Assembly (NCBI GenBank): GCA_910589415.1
Contig: OU342634.1
Coordinates: forward strand, 44,877,723-44,941,722
DNA length: 64,000 nt
Direction: 5' to 3'
DNA from: Malachius bipustulatus
Lineage: Eukaryota; Arthropoda; Insecta; Coleoptera; Melyridae
Positions 24,601 to 47,596 of this stretch are shown piece after piece. The position numbers and the translations under genes were made by a program. Each line of letters opens with the position of its first letter. The stretch's first letter is position 1. The notes beneath the pieces were generated by a model that did not search any database, was not told the DNA's origin, and was given only the letters and a program-made list of their open reading frames with translations.

Positions 24601-26092
24601 TTCAAATTGAGAGTATCCTTTTACTTATTTTTTATATTCGAACTTATTTCTAAACTTAGAATAACAGTCTAAAGCTATATGGTCATGGCTGAAACGTCGT
24701 TTTACATAATTTCCTAGTCTCAATTACAAGAAGTTATAATTATAATCCCCTTAAAGCCAAATGGATTTTTATCTGTTAGTGTTAATAGTCTAGCTTGAAT
24801 AATTCGTCAGTATAGTAACATAACCGAATAAAGATAATTAAGTTAAACTGTAAAGATGGATTTGAACCCAGGGTCTTCTCACCACACGAAAGCCCGATAG
24901 TTTTAATCAGTAATAATATAGTTCTAGATTCAGGGAATCATCATAGTGCAGCGGGGTACAGCGGGGAATAAAGTTATTGGTGCTTAACAAATATCTAACA
25001 TTAACGTAAGGGGAAATGGCCATTGCATGTTTACCTCCTTTACCTCCTTTATCTGTAAAAAATATTCCTTGCTCCGTCTCTGTCCAAAATTAGGATTTTT
25101 GATCATTTCTGGTCACTTGTTGAGAGGGTTCTATTTTATCACATCTCATTAGGTCGGTACGTATGTCTTATGTTGAAAAATAATTTTTCCCTAATTTGCT
25201 ACTGATATCCGATCGCTGACTCAGCCCCATTCCCATTAGCGGATCTGCCTCCCACTGATGTGTACTCATATCTATCTACATTACAATGTCAATGCTGACT
25301 CTACCCATTGCCTAAGCTTGACTTATAATCTGTCGCCGATATCATGACATATATTTATAACAAAATTCGAAAAAATTAGTTTTCATGATTTTTTTTAGCT
25401 GCCAGTCTTCGAGAAACAGGAAAAAACTAATTATTCCAACAATTGAATCACAAAAATTGATCAGTAGCAAAAAACGAATTTTGACGAAAAAAAGGAGTTG
25501 CCTCTATTTTCTTCAAGAAAGTTGGACAAGCTCATGAACTTGAGGCCTCTTTTGCGAATACCAGCCTGTCCCCGAGCCTAAGATTATCATTTTATGACAA
25601 AAATCGACCAATCGGTTGCAAAATTATTTTGCTTACGCTTTTTCACAAATTATTATAGGTACCTAGTCAAGCTCCTAAACTTTAAAATGGGAGTTTCTAA
25701 ATATTTTTTATTGAACACTGGCAACTGTCAAAGAGGTTAAAGTTGCACCTACAGCTCCCTTTCGCACACTTTTTAAGTTTTCGGAGCCTGCATTTTTTTT
25801 GCTTGTTGACAGAATTTAATTTAGCAATTCTCAATTTGTAAGTTTTTTATTGCGCAGAGTCTCATGCACTTCATGTTTCTCCACGACCATTGATTTTTCC
25901 AATATCTCGGAACAGTGATGACTTTTTCGCTTTTATTGTGTTTAATTACACGGCGGAAAGCGTTTTTTTAAAACTGAACATGAGAGGCCTTTTCTATCAA
26001 CGTCCTCAACGCATTTAAGCAACAAAATCGGTTCTAAGAATCTCGCGATTTTTTTTTATGTTGTAGGCTAATATTATAGGTAATACCTAGTC
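21620..26092. other. No gene recognised apart from the tRNA-like piece at 24853
   Basis: AT-rich. All frames are under about 90 codons and lack motifs. 22110-22160 has a short imperfect direct repeat (GCCAAGCCGATGGCTC/GCCAAGGCGATGGCTT). Confidence 0.5.
24853..24915 (-). repeat. tRNA-like (probable SINE) fragment
   Basis: On the minus strand GGGTTCAAATCC (24858-24869) is a full pol III B box, preceded by ATCGGGCTTTCGTGTGGTGA, which fits the anticodon/variable part of a tRNA-derived SINE. The A box region is poor, so this is not a working tRNA gene. Confidence 0.4.
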
Positions 26093-26988
26093 CAGTAAAA
26101 TTAGGATTTGATTATTAAATCAAAGCGGGAAAAATTCAATTTTGTGTGGGTTTTGGGTGGTCAATGCTGAATCGAAATTCAAAAATGCGACCTCCCACCC
26201 CTTGTGGCAAACCGCCATTTGGGCTTTAGGAGATGGATTTGTTTTTTTTTTAATTTTAGGACGTTAATTAACATTTTATCGAAAAAAAGTGTAATAACTT
26301 ACTTTACGAAGAAAAAAATTCTCTAAAAATTTGCATCCCTTCAATTTTTTTCATATTTTGAGATAATGTGTTCAATTTATGTTTCCGTTTTTGTAATAGC
26401 CTAGGGCGTGACTTTAAAATTATTGGATATTTTTCTAATTTTTGACGTTTTTGTTTGCTGCAATTTTTTAATTGTTAAAGTCGACGCAATTAATACACAA
26501 CACAAAATTGAAACTTTTTTCTATTTTTCTCGAAAATGGCTCCATAGAGGATGGCTCCACACATTTACAGGCAAATTTTTGTTGTGCCCGCGGAGACTTT
26601 TGATCTACTTATCGAATACACCGATCCCTAGAGTTACAACAAATTTAACCGGGAGCCAATTTTCATAACAATTTTGCGGGGTTCCTTTGTAAAGAATTTT
26701 CCTCAATTAATAACCTACCTGTAATTAACTAACTTAGCAAATACGAAAAAATTTCATAGATACCAATGTGTAGAGAATTTTTTCCCCTGTAAAGTAAGTT
26801 ATTACATTTTTTTCGATGAAAAGTTAATTAACGTCGTAAAATGCCCTAAAACCAAAGTGATGGCTTTCCCATAAGGGGTAGGAGGTCGCATTTTTTGATT
26901 TAAACTTACCATCGGTAACACCCACACAAAATTCCGTTTTTCCCGCTTTAATTGTATAATTGATTGCATTTTTCATCTAATTTTACTG
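26093..26988. mobile_element. Foldback element with ~270-bp inverted arms
   Basis: The left arm begins CAGTAAAATTAG (26093) and the right ends CTAATTTTACTG (26988). The arms align as inverted repeats through GCGGGAAAAA, TTTTGTGTGGGT, AATGCGACCTCC, GACGTTAATTAAC, ATCGAAAAAAA and AATAACTTACTTTAC, to about 26370 and 26727. The ~360-bp centre has one 86-codon + frame (26408-26665) with no recognisable domain. Flanks give no obvious target duplication. It could be a foldback transposon or a deletion derivative with long termini. Confidence 0.65.
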
Positions 26989-27068
26989 TAAAAAAAAAAT
27001 AGTTTTTTACAATTCTTTGTTACCATTGTTAATACATATTACTTACATATAATAACATTTACAGCGGG

Positions 27069-27272
27069 TATTATAAAGGCTCATTAAGTTAACGGGCAGA
27101 TTTCTGTGCCCATTTCTGAAGAAGGTATCGAGCCTAAGTAGATATTTTTAAAATTTATCTATTCTTGACATGAAAGTAATTACAAAAATGTTAAAAAAGT
27201 CATTTGACGTCGATATTAGCTTCAAAAACGAGCACAGAAATCTGCCCGTTAGCCTAATGAGCCTTTATAATA
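27069..27272. mobile_element. MITE with 41-bp inverted repeats
   Basis: TATTATAAAGGCTCATTA… at 27069-27109 is nearly the exact reverse complement of 27232-27272 (…TAATGAGCCTTTATAATA). Weaker similarity continues about 10 bp outward on both sides (TTACAGC / GCTGTTAA). The interior is ~120 bp, non-coding. Confidence 0.6.
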
Positions 27273-27626
27273 TTGGCTGTTAATAAAATAAACATATTAT
27301 AATAAAAAAAAACTTAATATTCTTTTACTGCATTAACCCCTTAAGCCTAGGGATTTTTTATTTTGTCAATCACTTGGTGGCTGAAACTGTTTTTTTTTTT
27401 TAATAATATTTCTGATGTTTTTAAATTATTATTCTACGCGAAATTCTGTGAGAATAGTTTTTTACACTTTTTTTTTTTTTTGAAAAGTAAATTCTTGTAT
27501 GTCAATTTTTTTTTCAATAGGTACCTATAATAAGATTTTCTAAATAAAAATATTAATTTATAATTCAGTGGCGTATGAGAAAAGGTTTAAGATTCAAAAA
27601 ATAAAATTGAATTATTAATTCAGGTA

Positions 27627-27953
27627 CATTTGTGTTCAAATAAAACTGGGACAACTATTCTTTGTTGTATTGGGTTTGTGATTTCCAGCATGTTAGTATA
27701 ACCTGATTTCATTAAATCTTTTGGCGATACTTAACAAAAGAAAATTTATTATAATTTATTTCAGTAAGTTACAAGAGGTAGGTAATAGAAACTTAAAAAT
27801 TTGAAATGTAATTTTCATTTTTTGGTTTTTCATTTTTACAAATAAAAGATTGTCATCTTTGCTAACAAATACAATCTTTGGAAACATTGTTCAATTTATA
27901 AGCTACATTTACATTATAAAATTAAAACTGTCCCAGTTTCATTTGAACAGAAC
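27627..27953. mobile_element. MITE with TA flanks, upstream of the complete LINE
   Basis: The left end GTTCAAATAAAACTGGGACA (27633-27652) is inverted in TGTCCCAGTTTCATTTGAAC (27929-27948). Both ends can be placed next to TA (27625-27626; 27954-27955), as for Tc1/mariner-type elements. The interior is AT-rich and non-coding. Confidence 0.55.
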
Positions 27954-28109
27954 TAATTTAAAAATTATTTATTTAATTAAATAAAAATTCATTGAATGAA
28001 AGTATAAATAACTTACCTTTCATTTTTTACAGAGAAATACCGAAAAAACACAGATGAGATAAAAATTCAAATACACCTCTATTGTCTTTTCAGTAGGATT
28101 GATGCGATC

Positions 28110-29333
28110 ATGCCGCCGTCAGGCGGATCGGAGTCTGAAGGCTCTGCTAAAAGTGTCGATAAAAAGTGCAAACTGTGCAGTAAATTCACTTCATCAAGTG
28201 ATGTAAGGTGTTGTAATCAGTTATGTGAGGCTGCAATTCATGTGAAGTGTTTTGATACGGTTTCACGAGTTGTTAAACTGGACAGGGAAACCTTTCTTTG
28301 CCGAAGTTGTCAGATGGACCCGGGGCCGGGACACGGTCAAGATCCGGTAAAATCAGGTAATGATGATTCGAGGGTCCCTTATAACATACTATTGAAGGAG
28401 ATTGAGTGTTTGAAGCGAGAAAAGGAAATTGTTACAAAATATGTAACAGAACTCGAATATTTAAATAAATTATTAAAATGCCATGTACATTCATCGGATG
28501 GATCGCTAATCAACGAACGAGATAAGTTCACGCCAATAATTGATAAAAATTCCGTAGGAAAAACTTATTCATCAGCTGTGAAAGTAAACAAGAGTTCGTC
28601 TGTTTTATTGATCGAGTCAGCGGGTCAAAACATTGGAAACTTTGAGCTTGCAAAAGATGTCAAATCTAAGGTAAATCCATCTGATATAAATGCACAGATT
28701 ATAGGTACAAAGATGACAAAAAATGGTATGTTGATTAATTGCTCTGATGATGCATCTCGTGAGAGGCTGAAGCAGAAACTACAGGGTGACATGGGTCATG
28801 CATACAGGGTGTTTGTACCTCGAAAACTTAGTCCTCGTCTGATGGTGTATGGTGTTGATGCTGAGTCGGCGGAGGATGCGGAGTTCTTAGACAAACTGCT
28901 CTTGTCTAATAACATGAGACAATATGCCGGGGAAATTAAATATGTTACTAAAATTAGATTCAGGGATACATATAATGTTGTACTTGAAGCAAAGCCGAGA
29001 GTTTTTCTGGAGGTAATTGGAAGAGGTAGCCTGTTCATTGGATGGTCCAAGTGTTATGTTAAGGAACATTTTAGTCTGGTAAAGTGCTTTAAGTGTTGTA
29101 AAGTGGGTCATTATAAAAAGGATTGCTTAGCTAAAACTGTAATTTGTCCTAGGTGCTCTGGACCTCACGAAGGGAAGGACTGTCATGTAGGCAGTCTGTG
29201 TTGTAATAACTGCACTAATATTAATAAGAAGGTGACAGGAAAGGTACCTACTGAGCACATAGCCAACAGTATGCAGTGTCATTATTTTTTAAATAAAATC
29301 GAAGCCCTTAAATCTCGTATTCAATACGAATGA
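28110..29333 (+). CDS. LINE ORF1 (PHD-like finger, coiled coil, zinc knuckles)
   Basis: 407 residues, intact. The N-terminus (residues ~20-70) has a C4HC3 PHD-like set of Cys and His: CKLC, RCCNQLC, HVKC, CRSC. Residues ~98-130 look like a coiled coil (LLKEIECLKREKEIV…). The middle part (~195-300) is RRM-like in spacing. The end has a CCHC knuckle CFKCCKVGHYKKDC, then CPRCSGPHEGKDC and CCNNC. Such ORF1 proteins bind element RNA and act as chaperones. A PHD-like N-terminus fits the CR1/L2/Jockey group. ATG at 28110 is the first in frame. The end overlaps the open frame of ORF2. Confidence 0.88.
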   Translation: MPPSGGSESEGSAKSVDKKCKLCSKFTSSSDVRCCNQLCEAAIHVKCFDTVSRVVKLDRETFLCRSCQMDPGPGHGQDPVKSGNDDSRVPYNILLKEIECLKREKEIVTKYVTELEYLNKLLKCHVHSSDGSLINERDKFTPIIDKNSVGKTYSSAVKVNKSSSVLLIESAGQNIGNFELAKDVKSKVNPSDINAQIIGTKMTKNGMLINCSDDASRERLKQKLQGDMGHAYRVFVPRKLSPRLMVYGVDAESAEDAEFLDKLLLSNNMRQYAGEIKYVTKIRFRDTYNVVLEAKPRVFLEVIGRGSLFIGWSKCYVKEHFSLVKCFKCCKVGHYKKDCLAKTVICPRCSGPHEGKDCHVGSLCCNNCTNINKKVTGKVPTEHIANSMQCHYFLNKIEALKSRIQYE

Positions 29334-29343
29334 TAGCGTTAAA

Positions 29344-32127
29344 TTGTGCCATTTAAATACGTGTTCTCTTTTCCCAAAATTTGATACCTTTGTGGACTTT
29401 GTTCAGGAAAATCATTTAGACATTGTAGGCATGACCGAGACCTGGTTGGATGAGGGTTTGACAGACCAGTCTGTGCATCTTCCAAACTTTCAGTTACTCC
29501 GTAGGGATCGAGGTAGCAGAGGTGGAGGTGTGGGAGTATATATAAGGGATTCTTTCGAGTCTTCTGTCGTCTTTGATTTTATCCAGTGCCCGGTTGGTGT
29601 CGAGCATTTATGGGTTAAAATTAGAATTGGTGGCACCCAGCTATTGCTGGGTGTAGTCTATCGTACGTCTGCCTGCAACTTGACAGGTTTTATATCATAT
29701 TTAGATTCAGTATTTTCTCTAGTGGTTCCTCAGTTCGACCACATACTGGTTACGGGGGATATTAATCAGGATCAGTTTGTGGATGGGACCTTCGGTCAAT
29801 GTGTCAAGTCGTACGGTTTTAGTCAGTTGGTCACTGAACCGACGCGAATTACCAAGAATACTCAAACTCTCTTGGATGTTATCTGTACAAATAAAGTAGA
29901 ACTAATTCTCAATTCAGGAGTGATTGATCATGATATTTCTGATCATCGTGCCGTTTATTGTGAAATAAATTTGCGATGCGTGCGCCCGGGGCCACATCTG
30001 GTTACATACAGAGATTACAGAACATTTTGCCAGGAGGATTTCTTGCATCATCTATCGAGCGTGCCATGGGCTGAGGTTTTGTATTTGGATTGTATTGATA
30101 AAAAGGTGGAATATCTGACAAGTAAATTAAATTCATTATTTGATTTTCATGCCCCATATGTTACCTCCAAAATATCCAAGCCACCTGCACCATGGCTTAC
30201 TCCAAACATTCATCGTATGATGACATTAAGAAACAAATCCTTAACAAAATACAAAAGAACTAAAAATATAGCTGACTATAATGTCTATAAAAGTCTACGG
30301 AATATGGTTACTAGGGCTGTGAGAGCTGAAAAGGCTGCATATCTATTACATAAGTCTACTGATCGGAACAAGCGGGATTTTTGGAATGTGATCAACTCAC
30401 TACATATTAAAAATGTTAAATCGGGTGGGATACCGGAGGGTTTGAATGACCCGGACGAGGTCAATGATTATTTTCTGTCAGTATTCACTCCTGGTAACAA
30501 TTGCCGAGAAGCATCAAGACATTATCAATCGCTTAAGTATAGGAGAGATATAAAGTTTTCCTTTCAACTTCCCACGGTGGATGAGGTGAGAGAGATAGTC
30601 CTTGATCTCAAGTCGAATGCGACTGGACATGATAGGATCTCTGCAAAAATGCTAAAGATGTGCCTACCGGTTATCGCTCCGTATTTGACACATGTCATAA
30701 ATTGCTGTTTAGAGGTGGGATACTTTCCTAGAATGTGGAGATATGCGGTTGTGAAACCTTTCCCTAAAGTGACTTGTCCTGAGTCCTTCAGTGATTTGCG
30801 TCCAATAAGTATACTGCCGGCTATGGCCAAGATATTAGAAAAGGTGGTGTATAAACAGATATATAAGTACGTCACGGAGAATGACATAATACCGGATACT
30901 CAATCGGGATTTCGATGTGGGTTTAGCTCCACCACGTTATTGCTTCATATTACGGATCATATAGTGAGATCGCGGGACATAGGCCTGGACACTGCGGTGG
31001 TACAGTTGGACTACTCCAAAGCATTTGATTGCCTAGATCACGAATTGTTAATTTCTAAACTTGAATATTATTGTTTCGATAAGGTCTCCTGTTGCTTTTT
31101 CCAAAACTACTTAAGCGATAGATTTCAAAGTGTTCAGACCACGACAATGTCACGCTGGTCTCCTGTTACCTCTGGGGTGCCCCAGGGTTCAGTTCTGGGG
31201 CCGTTGCTCTATCTTGTGTATGTGGCGGATATAAATAAAACAATAAAGTACGTCAACATTCAGTCATTTGCTGATGATACACAGCTCTACTTGTCATATC
31301 CTCCAGAATGTAAACATATTGCTACTGATCAGATAAACAGGGATCTCACGGCCTTGCATGAGTATTCACTAGCTCATAACCTTAAGCTCAACCCGAATAA
31401 ATGTAGTGTTATGTTTTTTTCTATAAATTCCAATAAGACCGAGGATCAAAATGTCCAAGTTGTTATACAGAGTCAACCAGTAAAAGTGCAGCAGAGCGTG
31501 AAAAACTTAGGAATTATTTTTGATTGCAGATTGCGTTTTGAGGAGCATGTGACTCTTCTGGTGAAGAAATCATATTTAGTCCTCAGACGGCTATATAGGC
31601 ATAGGTATCTCTATGGTTACCCCTTGAGAAAGAAGCTGTGTGAAACATTTGTTACTCCCATATTGAATTATGGATTTACATTATATTATCCCTGTCTATA
31701 CCAAGCTACAAAATATCGACTGCAAAAGATTCAGAACAGCTGTTGCAGATTCGTAAGCGGTCTTCGAAAATACGACCATGTTTCAGGGAGGATTTGTGAA
31801 TTGGGTTGGCTTAGGTTGGACGGTTTATTTGCCTACCACATGGGTTGTTTGGTCTTTCGGGTCCTCTCCACGTCGACACCTCCATATCTCAGAAAGAAAT
31901 TTATGTTTAGAGGGGAGATGCATGACCGCAGTATCAGGCACCCATGGTTCTTGAGCTTACCTAGATTTCGTCTGGCAGGTTCTCGGGTGTGCTTTTCATA
32001 TAATGCAGTAAAAATTTATAATGAAATACCAATTGAATTGAAAACACGTACCATGGCTTACTTGCGAAAATACTATAAGTTATACTTACTCGATAGGCAG
32101 AGGGCGGCCTGCGTGCTGGCTGTGTGA
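29344..32127 (+). CDS. LINE ORF2 (endonuclease and reverse transcriptase)
   Basis: About 927 residues with no stop. AP-like endonuclease motifs: HLNTCSL, VGMTETWLDE, GGGVGVYIRDS, LLGVVYRT, VTGDINQD, DHDISDHRAV. Reverse transcriptase: SNATGHDRISAKMLK; DLRPISILPAMAKILEKVV; motif A QLDYSKAFDCLDHEL; motif B SGVPQGSVLGPLLYLVYVAD; catalytic box FADDTQLY; NKCSVMFF; KNLGIIFD. FADDTQLY with YSKAFDCLDHE fits CR1/L2-type LINEs. The frame is open from 29293, overlapping ORF1, but has no ATG before the endonuclease motifs. Translation may restart after the ORF1 stop. All catalytic motifs are intact. Confidence 0.9.
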   Translation: MCHLNTCSLFPKFDTFVDFVQENHLDIVGMTETWLDEGLTDQSVHLPNFQLLRRDRGSRGGGVGVYIRDSFESSVVFDFIQCPVGVEHLWVKIRIGGTQLLLGVVYRTSACNLTGFISYLDSVFSLVVPQFDHILVTGDINQDQFVDGTFGQCVKSYGFSQLVTEPTRITKNTQTLLDVICTNKVELILNSGVIDHDISDHRAVYCEINLRCVRPGPHLVTYRDYRTFCQEDFLHHLSSVPWAEVLYLDCIDKKVEYLTSKLNSLFDFHAPYVTSKISKPPAPWLTPNIHRMMTLRNKSLTKYKRTKNIADYNVYKSLRNMVTRAVRAEKAAYLLHKSTDRNKRDFWNVINSLHIKNVKSGGIPEGLNDPDEVNDYFLSVFTPGNNCREASRHYQSLKYRRDIKFSFQLPTVDEVREIVLDLKSNATGHDRISAKMLKMCLPVIAPYLTHVINCCLEVGYFPRMWRYAVVKPFPKVTCPESFSDLRPISILPAMAKILEKVVYKQIYKYVTENDIIPDTQSGFRCGFSSTTLLLHITDHIVRSRDIGLDTAVVQLDYSKAFDCLDHELLISKLEYYCFDKVSCCFFQNYLSDRFQSVQTTTMSRWSPVTSGVPQGSVLGPLLYLVYVADINKTIKYVNIQSFADDTQLYLSYPPECKHIATDQINRDLTALHEYSLAHNLKLNPNKCSVMFFSINSNKTEDQNVQVVIQSQPVKVQQSVKNLGIIFDCRLRFEEHVTLLVKKSYLVLRRLYRHRYLYGYPLRKKLCETFVTPILNYGFTLYYPCLYQATKYRLQKIQNSCCRFVSGLRKYDHVSGRICELGWLRLDGLFAYHMGCLVFRVLSTSTPPYLRKKFMFRGEMHDRSIRHPWFLSLPRFRLAGSRVCFSYNAVKIYNEIPIELKTRTMAYLRKYYKLYLLDRQRAACVLAV

Positions 32128-32440
32128 TCAGGTATTTGTGATCATCTTTGTTTCTTTGCTTTTTTTTTTTTTTAAGATTGTTTGTTGTGCCTAGATTTGA
32201 TTATGCTAGTTTATGTAGACATAAGATTCATTGTATCTATGTTTAATTAATAATTCTGATTTATGTATTGCTGATTTGATTATTTAAGTATTATGTAGAA
32301 TTTACAAATTAATTATAATTATTGAGGTTAAGTGGAGTAGCAATATTGCTAGACTTCGCCTCAATCCTGATTCATGTGTTATATTAGTGATAACACTTAA
32401 TAAAGGCACTTTATTATTATTATTATTATTATTATTTAAA

Positions 32441-34344
32441 GAGTGAATTTTTTTCAATAAGCAAGTTACACAAATCGTTTTATTGAGAACCCTTTTTTTG
32501 AAGGCCGGAATTATTTACCGGCATTCATTTGTTGGCCAGATTAGTTTAAAAATTGCTTCTTTCACAGTTATTTTACCACCAATGCAAGAACAAAAGACCG
32601 ATTCAATAATCCAAAGCAGTGTCCCTTTAAGAAGGAATAACAGACTGCAGAATAATCACAAATATTTACGGGGGGTTGAAAATACACCAAATGCATCTAT
32701 TTTATTGATTTGCTCCTATAAACTTGATCTGATTATAGTTTTTACAAATAAAAATAGATCAATCTGCGCCATAGCGCGCTCGCCCTGCAAGAGGTCAAGG
32801 GCTAGTTTCATAACAAAATCAGTCACTTTTGAATTTAAAGGTAACTAGTGTTAATAATAATTTAAAGCGCTAAGTGGCTTTTAACATTTATTTACTATGA
32901 ACCCAAACTCAAAGTTTCTTGAGCTTCTCTCGACGATCTCTAGGCCACTACACAATACCGCCAGCACCAGCACCAAATAAAAAGAACGGATTTTTCTTGA
33001 CTGACCTGACTTTTCTTGGCGATTGTCATCAGTAGTGGGAATTGTATGCAGGACTGTGTCAAATGAAAGAAAATCACTTATCTTCTGTTCTTAACTAATA
33101 CCATAATAAGCGCTTTTTTACTTATAAGAAAAGTTAAAAGCGAATTCATATTATTCCAAAACAACACTTAGCGCTGAAGAATGATTCTGGAACTGGAGGT
33201 TAGGAATATCGAACATCTGTTCTAGTTTATCTATCTAGATTCTGGCCCATTGAATTTAGAATGTGGTCGTTTAAAAATTATACAGCTGATCCAGACAATT
33301 GGAATAACATTTCAATTCCAGAAAAATGAACTGGAGCTTCTTCTCTACACAACTCTACTGTCTAGAACATGTCAACTGGCGACGTGACATTTGGAAAAGT
33401 GACCATTCGGGAACATGTGTCCAAGCGATTTTGCAATTTTTTTTATAAAGTTTCAGTAATTTACCTTGCCAGAAATGATTTGCTTCAGGCTGCAACACCA
33501 CATACTTAGATATAAAACTAGAGAGAACAATGGGAGAAATATAGCCCACTGTTAGAAAGACTATAGGACAGAGATCATACTACTTCATAGGACATAAAAC
33601 TTATAACACTCTGTCAATTGCACTGAAAAATAGCTTAAAGCATAAAAATGCAGCTAAGAAAGTCATTATTATGTGGATGATAGAAAATAGACCCAGGACC
33701 CAGGTTAATAAGATAGAATTACATTTTGTGTTTCTGTTCATATATCTGCATTTCGTGTATTGTTTCTTTCCTTCATTTTCCAATATATGAAATGAATACC
33801 TGAATCTTCTGATCAGGAGTAGTAAAATCTTATAATAGGTAACATATAGCTACACGGAAACTTCAGATAAGTCTACGCAGTTTCCAAGGCAGAAGTTACC
33901 ATTTAGTACATTTAGTACATTTAGTATATTTATTATGCCTGCATTACATATTAAAAGTTTATTTTGTGTATGATTGTTGTATTGTGTTATTTGAAATATT
34001 TGAAAAATTAAATAAACTTAATTTATTATTATTATGCAAGAGTAAAAGAGAATATGTACTTGTGTTTAGTAATGTGAGTGAAGTATTGGTAGGCAAGCAG
34101 AATAGATAGATGAGGGACTCATGACAATAGTGGTTTAAAAAGAACAAGTGGAGATTTGTGTAGGTGTAGAGGTTATTGTAAAGTAAATGAATAGTGTCCT
34201 AATATTTTATTGGTTGAAGAGTTTCACTTTCTTCAGTTTGTAATAAAATATTTACTGAAAGTGTTTAATATTTCCTAATCGTTTATTCACCCCACTTAAG
34301 TAACCCCATATAAGAAACTATCTATTCTATGAGGAATTTAAAGA
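32441..34344. other. Intergenic, no gene recognised
   Basis: Lies between the complete LINE and the probable Actn transcript end. A 121-codon + frame at 32483 and others are without motifs. Confidence 0.5.
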
Positions 34345-35335
34345 CTTCACTACCTTAATTTCAAATCTTTATTTTTAATTAAGTATCCATGATTAATATT
34401 GGGAAAATAAATCTATACAATATAAAATAAAACTCCAAACGAAATAACAATAAAAAGCTCTCTATTTAATAGGTACAATAAATCAGACAAAATAAACGCA
34501 ATAAAGAGCATTTACCGTGACAAAAATGAGCTAGATAACTGTACAATTTTACGCTATATATAAATAAAACGTATGAGGCACTTAAAAAAAATACAATGAA
34601 TTCAAAAAAGTATTGAAGGGTTTTCGTAGTTGCTTAGAAATCATAAGTTCAATATTTGGGCACCAAGCAAACTTAAATATAATAAGATTTTAATAAATAA
34701 ATATATCTAAATTAAATACAATAAATCGTCTTGACAAAAATCAAGCCGTCGTTTAGCGATTGATCAGATCAAAATAGGAACGGACAACGCCAGCGATGCC
34801 ATCATCAGCAACATTGTCATTCAATGTCTATTAAAATAATAAAAATCTTTTTCATCGATTGATTACTAGTTTAATACACGAAATTTGTCAACATGCCGAC
34901 AACATGCCTAAATTTAAATAAATATAACCAAACACTGTCGATTAGTAAGATTTAATTAAATGTCTCGTTAGTTTAAACTGTAAAATCCACGATTATACGA
35001 CACACTTATCACTAATATTTCGAGAGCAAATAAATGATTATGTTTGATTTTCGCACTCCCATACAGCGAATCATTCTCTTTTTCCAGATGCCGATTATTA
35101 AATATTGTAAATTGAATCGCTAAGAAGTAAAAGAGTATTTTTAAACCCTGAAAGATCTCATATCATTGAATCGTTAGAGTAAAAACATCAGGATCGCCAA
35201 TACATGACAACCTGGCGTCTGTCCATCCCTATTCTTAAAACTGCATGGCTCCCTTGGGGTTGAGGGGGGCAGAGACCACGCCCTAGCGATAGGAGACGGG
35301 GAGGCGTTGGCTGGCATTAAATTTACAGGGCGAGC
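34345..35335 (-). other. Actn: Probable Actn 3' UTR
   Basis: AT-rich and without a coding frame, directly after the stop codon on the minus strand. The first AATAAA on that strand lies at 34368-34373, about 965 nt after the stop, so a transcript end near 34345 is plausible. ATTAAA variants occur earlier (for example near 34950), so a shorter form is also possible. The end point is inferred. Confidence 0.4.
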
Positions 35336-46763
<11,428 letters not shown>

Positions 46764-47596
46764 CTGAAATTGAAAAATTCATTGAAAAACAGAAATCCCT
46801 TCACATTTTTTGATGAGTGGGTGAGGATGTGGGTATGCAACTTGTAAACATGATCATTTTTTTAACAAAATCTATTTTCGGTACATACATTTGAGCCGAG
46901 CCGTGTAATTTATGAAGCAGAAGAATTAAATGAATCAGAAAGCCTGCTGGGAGTATATTGTATTATGTCTCGACAGTGCAACAGTTTGTATTGCAAAATA
47001 TATCGCGGAGTTATTAATGTCACGTCAGGGACCTTGCGCTAGGAAATCAGATTTGGAACGGTTCCCAGTTTACGTAATTATATTCTGAATCAGCTATCTA
47101 GGCCAATAAACCGATTTACACAAAATTAAACAAAATAGATGCAACAGTAAAATAATGATTCAAAGGGCGTGTGAGAGGGCGAGAGGCAGCAAAAAGAACA
47201 GGAAAAATGTAATATAAAAGAAAATATTTATTATAAGAACAAAATCGAAATAAATAATCACACAATTGTTATTTTAAGATGTATGCCAAAAAAATAAGCA
47301 TGTTAAGCTTATATAAATTTTTTTATACATAGTGAATCATGATATAAAAATTTTTCAGTTGTCGTCACCGACTATTTTTGATCTTTAATTTCTAAATAGG
47401 TAACTGCAAGAAAATATGATATGCGCAACCCTGACCTACTGGGTTTGCCAAATAAAATTTGTTACGGGACACAGATTAACCTTTGCAAAGCCCTAAGTCT
47501 TCTCTTTTTGTTTAAACGAATTAAATATCTTGCCAGAATAATACAACAGCCCACAATGTTACCAAGGCAACCATTCCTTGGTAAAAATAATTAACG
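46764..47596. other. Upstream Actn intron sequence
   Basis: AT-rich, non-coding. No exon encoding the expected acidic N-terminus followed by DPAWEKQQKK-like residues was found here or further up. Confidence 0.5.

Larger units (their letters stand above)
27990..32440 (+). mobile_element. Structurally complete CR1/L2-like LINE
   Basis: Contains the two intact ORFs above, a ~310-bp 3' UTR and a tail of about nine ATT units (32411-32440). The 5' end is not exact: it lies between the MITE ending at 27953 and the ORF1 ATG. No target duplication could be seen by eye. The intact frames suggest recent insertion and possible autonomy. Confidence 0.75.
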
